A DNA stretch of 64,000 bases from Anaeromyxobacter soli. GTDB lineage: Bacteria; Myxococcota; Myxococcia; Myxococcales; Anaeromyxobacteraceae. Of the stretch, positions 19,959 through 28,753 are shown one piece after another. The notes beneath the pieces were generated by a model. It did no database searches and was not told the DNA's origin. It saw nothing but the letters and a program-made list of their open reading frames with translations. The stretch covers positions 33,464 to 97,463 of the forward strand of contig NZ_JAKZLF010000016.1 in NCBI RefSeq assembly GCF_022808855.1, written 5' to 3'. The position numbers and the translations under genes were made by a program. Numbering within the stretch: the first letter of the stretch is position 1; each line of letters opens with the position of its first letter.

Positions 19959-21280
19959 GCGAGACGCTCATCCTGACGAAGCGCTGGGGGAAGCCCGACT
20001 CCGCCGCGCTGCGCACCTACCGCGCGGACGGCGGCTACGCCGCGCTCGACAAGGCGCTCGGCATGGAGCCCGCCGCCGTCGTCGACGAGGTGAAGAAGTC
20101 GAACCTCCGCGGCCGCGGCGGCGCCGGCTTCGCGACCGGGCTCAAGTGGACGTTCCTCCCGAAGGACGTCCGTCCCCGTTACCTCACGGTGAACGCGGAC
20201 GAGTCCGAGCCGGGCACGTTCAAGGACCGCTACATCATCGAGCACGATCCCCACATGCTGATCGAGGGGATCGCCATCACCTGCTACGCGCTCGACATCC
20301 ACGCCGCCTACGTCTACATCCGCGGCGAGTTCGCGAAGCAGGCGCGCATCCTCGAGGCGGCGGTCGAGGAGGCGCGCGCGGCCGGCATCCTCGGCTCGCG
20401 GCTCCTCGGCAAGAAGGACTTCGACCTCGAGATCGTCGTGCACCGCGGCGCGGGCGCGTACATCTGCGGCGAGGAGTCGGCCCTGCTCGAGTCGCTCGAG
20501 GGCAAGAAGGGCTACCCCCGCCTCAAGCCCCCGTTCCCGGCGATCGTCGGCCTGTGGGGCAAGCCCACCATCATCAACAACGTCGAGACCATCGCGAACG
20601 TCCCCTGGATCGTCGCGAACGGCGGCGACGCGTTCGCCGCGCTCGGCGTGGGCAAGTCGGGCGGCACCCGGCTCTTCGGCGTCTCCGGCCACGTGAACCG
20701 GCCGGGCGTCTTCGAGAAGCCGGTCGCCTACAACCTGAAGAAGCTCATCATGGAGGACTGCGGCGGGGTCGTCGGCGGCCGGAAGATCAAGGCCGTCATC
20801 CCCGGCGGCTCCTCCTCCCCGGTGCTGCGCGGCGACGAGATCGACATCTCGCTCGAGTTCGACGCGGTGAAGGCGGCCGGCTCGATGTCCGGCTCCGGCG
20901 GCGTCATCGTGTTCGACGACTCGACCTGCATGGTCCGCGCGCTCGCCCGCATCTCCAAGTTCTACGCGGAGGAGAGCTGCGGGCAGTGCACCCCCTGCCG
21001 CGAGGGCACCTCGTGGATGGAGGGCATCGTCGAGAAGATCGAGCACGGCCACGCCACCGCCGAGGACGTCGCCAAGCTCGAGCAGGTGGCGGGCAACATC
21101 GGCGGGCAGACCATCTGCGCGCTCGGTGACGCCGCCTCGATGCCGGTGCAGTCGTTCGTGAAGAAGTTCCGCGACGAGTTCCTGCGCCACGTCGAGGAGC
21201 GGCGCTGCCCGTACGGCGACCACGGCTGGGGTCTCGATCAGTCCTCTCGCCCGGCGGTGGTGGGCGGGGTGAGGTACTAG
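19955..21280 (+). CDS. nuoF: NADH-quinone oxidoreductase subunit F
   Basis: 441-aa NADH/FMN subunit. NLRGRGGAGFATGLKW (from residue 49) is the NADH/FMN site, NADESEPGTFKDR and GAGAYICGEESALLESLEG the conserved FMN-binding segments, and ESCGQCTPCREG plus a later Cys (TICALGD) the N3 [4Fe-4S] ligands. The GTG start overlaps the nuoE stop. It accepts hydride from NADH and passes electrons to NuoE and downstream clusters; NuoG, the next carrier in complex I, is not encoded here. Confidence 0.96.
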   Translation: MSETLILTKRWGKPDSAALRTYRADGGYAALDKALGMEPAAVVDEVKKSNLRGRGGAGFATGLKWTFLPKDVRPRYLTVNADESEPGTFKDRYIIEHDPHMLIEGIAITCYALDIHAAYVYIRGEFAKQARILEAAVEEARAAGILGSRLLGKKDFDLEIVVHRGAGAYICGEESALLESLEGKKGYPRLKPPFPAIVGLWGKPTIINNVETIANVPWIVANGGDAFAALGVGKSGGTRLFGVSGHVNRPGVFEKPVAYNLKKLIMEDCGGVVGGRKIKAVIPGGSSSPVLRGDEIDISLEFDAVKAAGSMSGSGGVIVFDDSTCMVRALARISKFYAEESCGQCTPCREGTSWMEGIVEKIEHGHATAEDVAKLEQVAGNIGGQTICALGDAASMPVQSFVKKFRDEFLRHVEERRCPYGDHGWGLDQSSRPAVVGGVRY

Positions 21281-21283
21281 GCG

Positions 21284-21796
21284 ATGCAAATCACGGCCGA
21301 GCTCGTCTGCTTCTGGATCTTCGCCATCCCCCTCGTCGTCACCGCGCTCGGCGTGGTGGTCGCGCGGAGCCCGGTGTACGCGGCGATGAACCTCGTCGCG
21401 GCCTTCTTCTTCATGGCCGGGCTCTACGTCCTCCTCGCCGCGCACCTCATCGCGTTCATGCAGATCCTGGTGTACGCGGGCGCGGTGATGGTGCTCTTCC
21501 TGTTCGTCATCATGCTCCTGTCGCTCGACGAGGAGCACCCGCAGCGCGAGCGCCGCAGGGCGATGCAGTACGTGGGCGTGCTCGGCGCGGTCTCGCTCCT
21601 CGCCGTGCTCGCCTCCGCCATCGCCCGCGTGCCCGACGCGGCCATGTCGACGCTCGCCCAGCCGGACCGCTTCGGCACGGTGAAGGCGGTCGGGCAGGTG
21701 CTCTACACCGAGTTCCTGCTGCCCTTCGAGGTGACGAGCCTCTTGCTCCTCGTCGCCATCGTCGGTGCGGTCGTCGTCGCGAAGGAGAGGATCTGA
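21284..21796 (+). CDS. nuoJ: NADH-quinone oxidoreductase subunit J
   Basis: 170-aa membrane subunit with five hydrophobic helices. LVAAFFFMAGLYVLLAAHLI and QILVYAGAVMVLFLFVIMLL include the conserved third helix of NuoJ involved in proton-pumping conformational change. Begins 3 nt after nuoF, ends 3 nt before nuoK. NuoA, H, L, M and N, with which it packs, are absent from the window. Confidence 0.93.
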   Translation: MQITAELVCFWIFAIPLVVTALGVVVARSPVYAAMNLVAAFFFMAGLYVLLAAHLIAFMQILVYAGAVMVLFLFVIMLLSLDEEHPQRERRRAMQYVGVLGAVSLLAVLASAIARVPDAAMSTLAQPDRFGTVKAVGQVLYTEFLLPFEVTSLLLLVAIVGAVVVAKERI

Positions 21797-21799
21797 GCC

Positions 21800-22102
21800 A
21801 TGGTCCCCGTCACCTGGTACCTCTGGCTCGCCGCGGTCCTCTTCACCATCGGCCTCTCCGGCGTCCTCCTGAAGCGCAACGCGCTCATCGTGATGATGAG
21901 CGTCGAGCTGATGCTCAACGCGGCGAACCTCACGTTCCTCGCGTTCGCGCGGCAGTCGGGGAACATCGGCGGGCACGCCATCGCCTTCTTCGTCATCGCG
22001 GTCGCGGCGGCGGAGGCGGCGGTCGGGCTCGCGGTGGTCATCGCCATCTACCGCACCCGCGGCAGCGTGAACGTGGACGAGGTCCGCGCGCTGCGCGAGT
22101 GA
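21800..22102 (+). CDS. nuoK: NADH-quinone oxidoreductase subunit K
   Basis: 100-aa, three-helix MrpC-like subunit. Conserved membrane glutamates lie in SVELMLNAANL and AAAEAAVGLAVVIAI. Last gene of the short nuo unit; the next gene (Yip1-like) has its own -10-like element and is unrelated. Confidence 0.94.
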   Translation: MVPVTWYLWLAAVLFTIGLSGVLLKRNALIVMMSVELMLNAANLTFLAFARQSGNIGGHAIAFFVIAVAAAEAAVGLAVVIAIYRTRGSVNVDEVRALRE

Positions 22103-22170
22103 GCGTCGGTCCCTGACGGCGTCTCGGCCGACTTTCACCGCCCCGGCGCGCGCCGCGGTAAGCTCGCGGC

Positions 22171-23310
22171 ATGATCGCTCGCTGCGCCCGGTGCCAGGGC
22201 ACGTTCCAGACCGACCGCTTCGGCCGCCAGATCTGCCCGCACTGCGGCGCGGAGCTGCTCCTCGCCGATCCGAACGCGCCGCCGCCCTCGGCCGTCGAGC
22301 CGCCGCCCGCGGCGCCGGCGCAGCCCGAGGCCCCCGCTCCTGCGAGCGAGGCGCCGGCAGGTGCCGGTGCCGCCCCCGAGGCGCCGCGGGAGCCGCCGCC
22401 GCCCTCCCCCGAGGCCCCTGCGCCCGAGCCGGCCTGGGCGCGCACGTCCAAGCAGCCGGTGTGGGGCGCACCGCCCCTGCCGCCCGAGCAGGCGGCGGGC
22501 AGAGGTCCGGAGCTACCGCCTCCGCCCGGCCCGCCGCCGGGCGGCTACGGGCCGCCGCCCGGGGGATGGGGCCCGCCGCCGCCGGGTGGCTGGGGGCCGC
22601 CGCCGGGGGTTCCGCCTGGACCGCAGGGACCGGAGGCGTCCGCGCCGTTCGCCGAGCGGCGGCAGCGCGGCATCTTCTCGTCCTTCGTCGAGACCCTGAA
22701 GCTCGTCGCCACGCAGCCGGGCGCCTTCTTCCGGCGCGTGCGCGTCGACCAGCCGGGGAGCGCGGTGCTCTTCGCGGTGATCGCCTACACGGTCGGCACG
22801 CTGTTCCAGGGGCTCTACAGCCTCGCGACCGGCAGCCGCGTCGCGGAGATGCTCGAGTCGGTGGCGGAGAACATGCCCGAGGAGCAGGCGCGCTACGTGC
22901 GCATGTACGTCGAGAGCATGTCCGGCGCGTCCACGATCGCGCAGATCGTGCTCGCGCCCCTCGCCGCGCTCGTCGGCGTCTACCTGTGGGCGGCGATCGT
23001 CCACGGGATCCTGCTGCTCGTCCGCGGCGCGCCGCGCGGCTTCGGCGCGACGCTCACCGCCGTCGGCTACGCGCTCGGCCTCAACGTGCTGCTCATCGTG
23101 CCCGGCTGCGGCGGGTTCCTCGCGCTCGTGTGGGGCGTCGTCGCGATGATCATCGGCCTCGGCGAGACCCAGCGCTGCGGGCCCGGGAAGTCCACGCTCG
23201 CGGTGCTCTCGCCCGTGCTGCTCGTGCTCGTCTGCTCGTGCTGCGCCGCGATCGGCCTCGGCTTCGGCGGCATGCTGCAGGGCGGGCGCGGCCACTCGGT
23301 GAGCCTGTGA
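22171..23310 (+). CDS. Zinc-ribbon, Pro-rich, Yip1-like membrane protein
   Basis: 379 aa. An N-terminal zinc ribbon uses C5, C8, C22 and C25. Residues about 35-155 are a Pro/Ala/Gly-rich linker with PPGGW/PPGGY-type repeats. From about 165 on the protein resembles Yip1-domain membrane proteins: a cytoplasmic segment (FFRRVRVDQPG), then five hydrophobic helices. Function unknown; probably an inner-membrane protein with a cytoplasmic metal-binding head. TAAGCT ends 6 nt before the ATG. The stop overlaps the next gene's GTG. Confidence 0.7.
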   Translation: MIARCARCQGTFQTDRFGRQICPHCGAELLLADPNAPPPSAVEPPPAAPAQPEAPAPASEAPAGAGAAPEAPREPPPPSPEAPAPEPAWARTSKQPVWGAPPLPPEQAAGRGPELPPPPGPPPGGYGPPPGGWGPPPPGGWGPPPGVPPGPQGPEASAPFAERRQRGIFSSFVETLKLVATQPGAFFRRVRVDQPGSAVLFAVIAYTVGTLFQGLYSLATGSRVAEMLESVAENMPEEQARYVRMYVESMSGASTIAQIVLAPLAALVGVYLWAAIVHGILLLVRGAPRGFGATLTAVGYALGLNVLLIVPGCGGFLALVWGVVAMIIGLGETQRCGPGKSTLAVLSPVLLVLVCSCCAAIGLGFGGMLQGGRGHSVSL

Positions 23311-23717
23311 CGGAGGCGGTGCGCTGGCAGCGGACGGCGCGGTTCGGGCACGCCGAGGTGTTCGCGGTGATCGGCGCGCTCTCGTTCTTCGCGGCGCGCT
23401 TCCTGCCCCTCCTCTCCCTGCCCTTCGTGTGCCCGCTGCGCGGGCTCGCCGGCATCCCGTGCGCCACCTGCGGCATGACGCACGCCTTCGTCCACCTGGC
23501 GCACGGCGAGCTCGGCCGCGCGATCGCCGCGAGCCCGCTCGGCGCCGCGCTCGCCGCCGCCGCCTGGCTCTTCGCCGCGCTCGACCTGTCGCGCGCGGCG
23601 CTGGGCGCGCCGCTGCCGGTGCCCTCCGAGCGGCTCGCCCGCGGGGCCGTCGCGCTCGGGGTGCTCGCGCTGTTCGTCAACTGGGCGTACCTCGTCCTCC
23701 GGGAGATCGGCTCGTGA
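23307..23717 (+). CDS. DUF2752 membrane protein
   Basis: 136 aa with three hydrophobic helices. The family signature is CPLRGLAGIPCATCGMTHA (CPxxxxxGxPCxxCGxT-type) near residue 41. Function not established. GTG start overlaps the upstream stop and its own stop overlaps the plsY GTG, so the three are translationally coupled. Confidence 0.8.
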   Translation: MTEAVRWQRTARFGHAEVFAVIGALSFFAARFLPLLSLPFVCPLRGLAGIPCATCGMTHAFVHLAHGELGRAIAASPLGAALAAAAWLFAALDLSRAALGAPLPVPSERLARGAVALGVLALFVNWAYLVLREIGS

Positions 23718-24325
23718 GCCACAGCGCGCTCGGCGTCCTGCTCGTCGTCGCCGGCTACCTGGCGGGCTCGATCCCGTTCGGCGTCCTCCTCGGCCGGCTG
23801 GTGCTCGGCGTCGACGTGCGCACCGTGGGCTCCGGGAACATCGGCGCGACGAACGTCGCGCGCGCCGGCGGCAAGAAGATGGGCGTCCTGGTCCTGCTCC
23901 TCGACGCGGCGAAGGCCATCGTGCCCGTCCTCGTCGCGCGGGCGCTCCTCGCCGGCACGCCGCGGGCGGAGCTCTTCACCGTGCTCGTGGCGCTCGCCGC
24001 CTTCGTCGGCCACCTCTTCCCGGTGTGGCTCGGGTTCAAGGGCGGCAAGGGCGTCGCGACCGGGCTGGGCATCTTCGTCGTGCTCGCGCCGTGGGCCGCG
24101 CTCGGCGGGGTCGTCGCGTACCTCGTCGCCTACGGGACGACGCGCATCTCCTCGGTGGGCTCGCTCGCGGGCACCGCCGTCTGCGCGATCGTGACCTTCG
24201 CGCTCCACGGCCCCGCGAGCCCGGTGAGCTGGGCGGGGGTCGCCCTCGCGGCGCTCATCGTGCTGCGCCACCGCGAGAACATCGGGCGGCTCGTGCGCGG
24301 CGAGGAGAAGCGGATGCGCGTTTGA
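23714..24325 (+). CDS. plsY: Glycerol-3-phosphate acyltransferase (acyl-phosphate-dependent)
   Basis: 203-aa integral membrane enzyme moving an acyl group from acyl-phosphate to glycerol-3-phosphate, the first step of phospholipid synthesis. The three PlsY motifs are present: GSIPFG...SGNIGATNVAR, GHLFPVWLGFKGGKGVAT, and the C-terminal HRENIGRL. GTG start overlapping DUF2752. Convergent with ftsK. Confidence 0.95.
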   Translation: MSHSALGVLLVVAGYLAGSIPFGVLLGRLVLGVDVRTVGSGNIGATNVARAGGKKMGVLVLLLDAAKAIVPVLVARALLAGTPRAELFTVLVALAAFVGHLFPVWLGFKGGKGVATGLGIFVVLAPWAALGGVVAYLVAYGTTRISSVGSLAGTAVCAIVTFALHGPASPVSWAGVALAALIVLRHRENIGRLVRGEEKRMRV

Positions 24326-24353
24326 GCGCCGCGGCCTTCCCGCGCGCGCCGCG

Positions 24354-27131
24354 CTACACGTTCGGGATCGGCGAGACCTCGCCCACCGGCCGGATGAGCA
24401 CCTGGCGAGGCTTCACGCCGTTCGCCGGGCCGACCACGCCCTCGCGCTCCATGCGCTCGATGATCTTCGCGGCCTTGTTGTAGCCGAGGCGCATCTCGCG
24501 CTGGAGCTTCGAGACCGAGACCTCCTCCATGCGCGAGACGAGGTCGAGCGCCTGGTCGTAGACCGGGTCGTCGTCGTCGGAGTCGTAGCGGCCATCCCCG
24601 CCGCCCTCGCGCGTCTTGAGGATCGAGTCGTCGTAGACCGGCTTGCCCTGCTCCTTGAGGAACTCGACGACGCGCTGCAGCTCCTCCTCGGAGACGAAGG
24701 CGCCCTGAACGCGCGTGACCGGCTGCGTGGCGGTCAAGACGAGCATGTCGCCGTCGCCGAGCAGGGCCTCCGCCCCCGGGCCGTTGATGATGGTCTGCGA
24801 GTCGTGGCGCGAGGCGAGCCGGAAGCTGATGCGGGCCGGGAAGTTGTTCTTGATCATCCCGGTGATGACGTCCGTCGACGGGCGCTGCGTCGCGACGATG
24901 AGGTGGATGCCGGTCGCGCGCGCCTTCTGGGCCAGGCGCGCGAGCGAGATCTCGACCTCGCGCGGCGCGGTCATCATGAGGTCGGCGAGCTCGTCGATGA
25001 CCACCACGATGTAGGGCAGCTTCTGCGGCAGCTTCTTCTCGTCGCGGGCCGCCACCGGGTCCGCCGGCGGGGGCGCGGTGGGATCCTCGAACTCGGGGCT
25101 CGCGAGCACGGGCTCCGGCGCGGCCTCGGCGGCCGCCGCGCGCGCGGCGGCCTCCTCCTCGGTCTCGCCGGCGACCTCGTCGACCACCACGAGCTTCCGG
25201 GGCGGCGGCGCGTCCTTCTCCTCGAACGTGCGGCTCTCGGCGCGGAGCTTCTCGACCTTGCCGTTGTAGCTCTTGAGGTCCTTGGAGCCCGTGTCGGCGA
25301 GGACCTGCGTCCGGCGCTCCATCTCGTCCACCGCCCACTGCAGCGCCCGGGCGGCCTTCTGCGGATCGGTCACGACCGGGAGGAGCAGGTGCGGGATGTC
25401 CTCGTAGAGCGACAGCTCCGTCATCTTCGGGTCGACCATGATCATCCGCACCTCCGCCGGCGTCTGCCGGTAGAGGAGCGAGCAGATCATGGTGTTGAGG
25501 CCGACCGACTTGCCCGAGCCGGTGGTGCCGGCGATGAGGAGGTGCGGCATCCGCTGCAGATCCACGCAGTACGGGATGCCCTCGATGTTCTTGCCCAGGC
25601 CGAGCGGCATGAACCCGCCCGCGGAGGCGAACGCCTCGGACTCGAGGATGTCGCGCAGGTAGACCGTGGCGCGGTCGCGGTTCGGGACCTCGATGCCCAC
25701 CACGCCCTTGCCCGGGATCGGCGCGATGATGCGGATCCGCGTGGCGCTGAGCGCCATCGTGAGCTCCTTGTCGAGGTTCTCGATGCGGGCGAGCTTCACG
25801 CCCGCCACCGGAGAGAACTCGTAGAGCGTCACGACCGGGCCGGGCCGGATGTGCTTGATGACGCCGTCGACGCCGTGCTGCTCGAGCGTCGCGACGATGA
25901 CGTCGGCGACGCGCGTGAGGGCCTGCTCGTCGACGGCCTTGGCCTTCTCCTCGTGCGCGTCGAGGATCTCCGCCGAGGGGAGCTTGAAGACGTCGCCCGC
26001 CTTGGTGAAGGCGAACGCGGGGACCTCCTTCTTCTTGTCCTTCTTCTTCCCGCGCTCGAGCATCGCCTGCGAGACGATGATCTCCGGGCGGGCGGGCGGC
26101 GTCGGCGGCTCGGGCAGCGGCTCGGGCGCGGCGGCCTCGGCGGCCGGCAGCTCCACCACCGCAGCGGCCTTCGCCGCGGCGGGCTCCTGCTCCTCGCGCG
26201 CCTTGCGGCGCTTCCGGGCCGGGGGCTCGGCGGGCTCCGGCTCCTCGGCGGGGGCCGGGGCGGCGAGGCCGCTCACCCAGGCCGGATCCTCGAACCCGGT
26301 GCGGCGCGCGTGCTCGATGGCGAGCGCGGTCGCGACGGCGCGCGCCTCCTCGCGCGAGTCGTCGTCATCCGCCTCGACCGAGGCGGCGTCCGCGAGCGCC
26401 TCCTCGCCGGCGCGGCGCTTCCGGTCGGCCTCCTCGTCCGCGCGCAGCTCGGCGACGGCGATGCGGTGCTCCTCGACCGCGGCCGCCACCCGGTCCGACG
26501 CGAACCCGAACAGCCCGCGCGCGAGGTCGGTGAGGAAGCCGCCGATCGTCTGCGGCTTCACGTCGGCCGCCACGATGAGGGCGACGACGCCGGTGGCGGT
26601 CACGACGATGGCGCTGCCCCAGGTCGAGAGGAGCCCCTCGGCGTTCGCGCTGAGCGCGCGCCCCACCGCGCCGCCCGCCGGGAACGACGCGACGACGTGG
26701 GCGCCGAGCGCGAGGTGGCCGAGCGTCGCCACGCAGAGCGTGAGGACGGCGTAGGCGACCGCGGAGACGATGGAGAGCCGCGGCGACGCGCCGCGGAAGA
26801 GCCGCCAGGCGGCGGCCCCGAGCGCGACGGGCAGGACGAGCGCGGAGAACCCCAGCACGCCGTAGACGGCCGCGGCGAGGCTGTGCCCGACCGGGCCGAC
26901 GAGGTTCGAGGGGGCCATGCCGCGCGCGATGAGCGCGCCGTCGAGGGACGAGTAGGTCGCGAGGGCGAGGCCGCTCGTCGCCGCGAGGGCGAGGAGCACC
27001 ACCGCCCCGACGTCGCGGGCCATCCCGGTGCGCGGCGCCTTCTGCGCCCCGCCGCGCGGCTCCGCCTTCCGATCGCCCTTCTTCGGGCGCTCCTTCTCGG
27101 GAAGACGACGGTTGGACCTGGCCTTGCCCAT
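24354..27131 (-). CDS. ftsK: DNA translocase FtsK
   Basis: 925-aa septal DNA pump that segregates chromosome dimers and aligns dif sites. Four membrane helices (about residues 40-190), an Ala/Pro/Glu-rich linker (215-380), then the RecA-like motor: Walker A GTTGSGKS near 537, Walker B IVVVIDELADL near 709. The gamma winged-helix domain (SRMEEVSVSKLQREMRLGYN) ends the protein. Between Walker A and B lies an unusually long charged insertion of about 80 residues (about 625-703) containing a second acidic LVVVDEVAGE string. ATG 27131 has AGGTGG 6 nt upstream; a GTG at 27143 is possible. Confidence 0.94.
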   Translation of the reverse strand: MGKARSNRRLPEKERPKKGDRKAEPRGGAQKAPRTGMARDVGAVVLLALAATSGLALATYSSLDGALIARGMAPSNLVGPVGHSLAAAVYGVLGFSALVLPVALGAAAWRLFRGASPRLSIVSAVAYAVLTLCVATLGHLALGAHVVASFPAGGAVGRALSANAEGLLSTWGSAIVVTATGVVALIVAADVKPQTIGGFLTDLARGLFGFASDRVAAAVEEHRIAVAELRADEEADRKRRAGEEALADAASVEADDDDSREEARAVATALAIEHARRTGFEDPAWVSGLAAPAPAEEPEPAEPPARKRRKAREEQEPAAAKAAAVVELPAAEAAAPEPLPEPPTPPARPEIIVSQAMLERGKKKDKKKEVPAFAFTKAGDVFKLPSAEILDAHEEKAKAVDEQALTRVADVIVATLEQHGVDGVIKHIRPGPVVTLYEFSPVAGVKLARIENLDKELTMALSATRIRIIAPIPGKGVVGIEVPNRDRATVYLRDILESEAFASAGGFMPLGLGKNIEGIPYCVDLQRMPHLLIAGTTGSGKSVGLNTMICSLLYRQTPAEVRMIMVDPKMTELSLYEDIPHLLLPVVTDPQKAARALQWAVDEMERRTQVLADTGSKDLKSYNGKVEKLRAESRTFEEKDAPPPRKLVVVDEVAGETEEEAAARAAAAEAAPEPVLASPEFEDPTAPPPADPVAARDEKKLPQKLPYIVVVIDELADLMMTAPREVEISLARLAQKARATGIHLIVATQRPSTDVITGMIKNNFPARISFRLASRHDSQTIINGPGAEALLGDGDMLVLTATQPVTRVQGAFVSEEELQRVVEFLKEQGKPVYDDSILKTREGGGDGRYDSDDDDPVYDQALDLVSRMEEVSVSKLQREMRLGYNKAAKIIERMEREGVVGPANGVKPRQVLIRPVGEVSPIPNV

Positions 27132-27234
27132 GCGCGCGACCACCTGCCCCTCGCTCCGTGAAACGCCCGCGCCGCGGTGCTGCCACGCGGGCGCACCCGG
27201 GCCCGCCTCGAACGGACGAGGTCCCGTCCAGCCG

Positions 27235-27262
27235 AGGATATCGGGGTGACCCCGGGGGTCAA
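27235..27262 (-). promoter_or_regulatory. ftsK promoter
   Basis: Reverse strand TTGACC, a 16-nt spacer, TATCCT; about 100 nt before the ftsK start. The spacer and -35 carry a palindrome. Confidence 0.5.
27247..27261. promoter_or_regulatory. Palindrome TGACCCC-G-GGGGTCA in the ftsK promoter
   Basis: Perfect 7-bp arms around one base, covering the ftsK -35 and spacer. The position suits a repressor operator; no regulator is identified. Confidence 0.45.
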
Positions 27263-27289
27263 TTTTTCGGCGGACGGCGAAACCTCGCG

Positions 27290-27295
27290 TAAAAT
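27290..27295 (+). promoter_or_regulatory. -10-like element of the zinc-ribbon/GYF gene
   Basis: TAAAAT followed by a leader of about 25 nt to ATG 27326. No good -35 at standard spacing. Confidence 0.35.
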
Positions 27296-27325
27296 CCGCG
27301 GAACTCGCGACTTTTTCGGAGCGCC

Positions 27326-28753
27326 ATGGACGTCCGCTGCGAGCGCTGCAAGGCCCAGTACGTCTTCGACGACGAGCAGATCACGCCGTCGGGGCTGGCG
27401 GTCCAGTGCACCAACTGCGGGCACCTCTTCAGGGTGAAGAAGAAGGAGCTCGTGGTGACCGTGCCGGTGAAGCCCGGCGAGCTCGACTTCGCGCCCATGC
27501 CGGCGAGCGCGGCCGCGCCCGGCGCGACCGCCTCGGCCGCAGCGCGGAGCAGCGCGCGAGAGTGGCGCGTGAGGCGCCCCGGCGGTGCCGTGCTCACCTG
27601 CCGCGAGCTCACGACCGTCCAGAAGTGGATCGTGGAGGGGAAGGTCGCGCGCGAGGACGAGATCTCGGCCGGCGGCGACTCCTGGAGGCGGCTCGGCGAG
27701 ATCGAGGAGCTCTCGAGCTTCTTCTCGGTGGTGGCGGAGGCGGAGCGCGCTCGAGCGACGCCCGTCGAGACGCCGCGCCCGCCCACGCGCGTGCCGCCAC
27801 CGCCGCCCTCCGGCTTTCCGCCGCCTGCGCTGCCGCTCCCCCCGCCCGGAGAGCTCACGTGGCCGGCGCGAGCGAGCGAGGCACGCGCGGCCGAGCCGTC
27901 GGCGCGGCCTCGCCGCCGGGGCCTGCGCGCCGCTCTCCTCGTCGCGCTCCTGGCGGTCGCCGCGGGCGCCGGGGCCTACGCGCTCGTCCCGGGCAGGATG
28001 GGACGGATGGTGCGCGGGGTCCTGGGGCGCGGCCCGACCGAAACCACGATCCCGACCGCGACCGCGACCGCGACCTCAACCCCGACCGCGACCGCGAGCG
28101 CGACCCCGTCTGCGACTCCGACCGCGCCCTCGGACGCGCCCGCTACCCCGACGGCGAGCGCGGCGGCGACACCAGCGGCCGACCCCTCCGCAGCGCCAGC
28201 CGGGCGCGCCCCCGAGCCCGCGCCTCCCGCTGAAGCCGCCCACGCGGACGGACGCCCTGCTGGCTCACCGGCTGCCCCGGGCCCTGAGCTCTCGCCCTCC
28301 GCCACGCCTGCCGTCCTCGCGCCCGGGGCGGCGCCCGCCGCCGTGGTCCCTGCCTCGGCAGAGGCCGCCCCGGCGGCGAAGCCGGCGCGCCCCCGCGGCC
28401 CCAAGGCGCTCCTCGCCGAGGCGGGGCGGCTCCGCGCGCGAGGCGATGCCACCGGTGCGCTCGAGCTCTACGGCCGGCTCGTCTCGGACGATCCCGAGAA
28501 CGTCGCGGCCCTGACGGGCCGGGGGCTGTGCTATCTCGATCTGTCTCGTTACGCCCCGGCCGCGGCCAGCTTCGAGAGCGCGCTGAAGCTCGTCCCGTCG
28601 CACGCGGACGCGCTCCTCGGCCTCGCCGAGGCGTACCGGGCGCAGGGACGGGACGCGGACGCCATCCGCTGCTACGAGAGATACCTGGCGGAGCACCCCG
28701 ACGGCGAAGAGGCCGCCGTCGCGCGCAACGCCATCGCCGAGCTGAGGAGATGA
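27326..28753 (+). CDS. Zinc-ribbon / GYF-like / TM / TPR protein
   Basis: 475 aa. Residues 1-40 form a zinc ribbon (C5, C8, C28, C31). Residues about 79-133 are GYF_2-like (WRVRRPGGAV, VQKWIVEGKV, SWRRLGEIEEL). A Pro-rich stretch (150-175), one transmembrane helix (200-221), a Thr/Ala/Pro linker (240-355) and TPR repeats (360-460) follow. Zinc ribbon, GYF and membrane helix in this order recall the myxobacterial gliding protein GltJ/AgmX, but the TonB-like part is absent; TPRs would be periplasmic. Likely an envelope adaptor; a motility role is inference only. Stop overlaps the next ATG. Confidence 0.7.
   Translation: MDVRCERCKAQYVFDDEQITPSGLAVQCTNCGHLFRVKKKELVVTVPVKPGELDFAPMPASAAAPGATASAAARSSAREWRVRRPGGAVLTCRELTTVQKWIVEGKVAREDEISAGGDSWRRLGEIEELSSFFSVVAEAERARATPVETPRPPTRVPPPPPSGFPPPALPLPPPGELTWPARASEARAAEPSARPRRRGLRAALLVALLAVAAGAGAYALVPGRMGRMVRGVLGRGPTETTIPTATATATSTPTATASATPSATPTAPSDAPATPTASAAATPAADPSAAPAGRAPEPAPPAEAAHADGRPAGSPAAPGPELSPSATPAVLAPGAAPAAVVPASAEAAPAAKPARPRGPKALLAEAGRLRARGDATGALELYGRLVSDDPENVAALTGRGLCYLDLSRYAPAAASFESALKLVPSHADALLGLAEAYRAQGRDADAIRCYERYLAEHPDGEEAAVARNAIAELRR
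28050..28131 (+). repeat. Degenerate CCGACCGCGA-type microsatellite in coding sequence
   Basis: Imperfect repeats of an ACCGCG/CCGACC unit encode the Thr-Ala-Pro linker of the preceding gene. Length variation between strains is expected; it is not CRISPR. Confidence 0.7.

Noticed and set aside
28050..28131. Possible CRISPR-like repeat
   Set aside because: No spacers; the imperfect repeat encodes a Thr/Ala/Pro linker within a gene.
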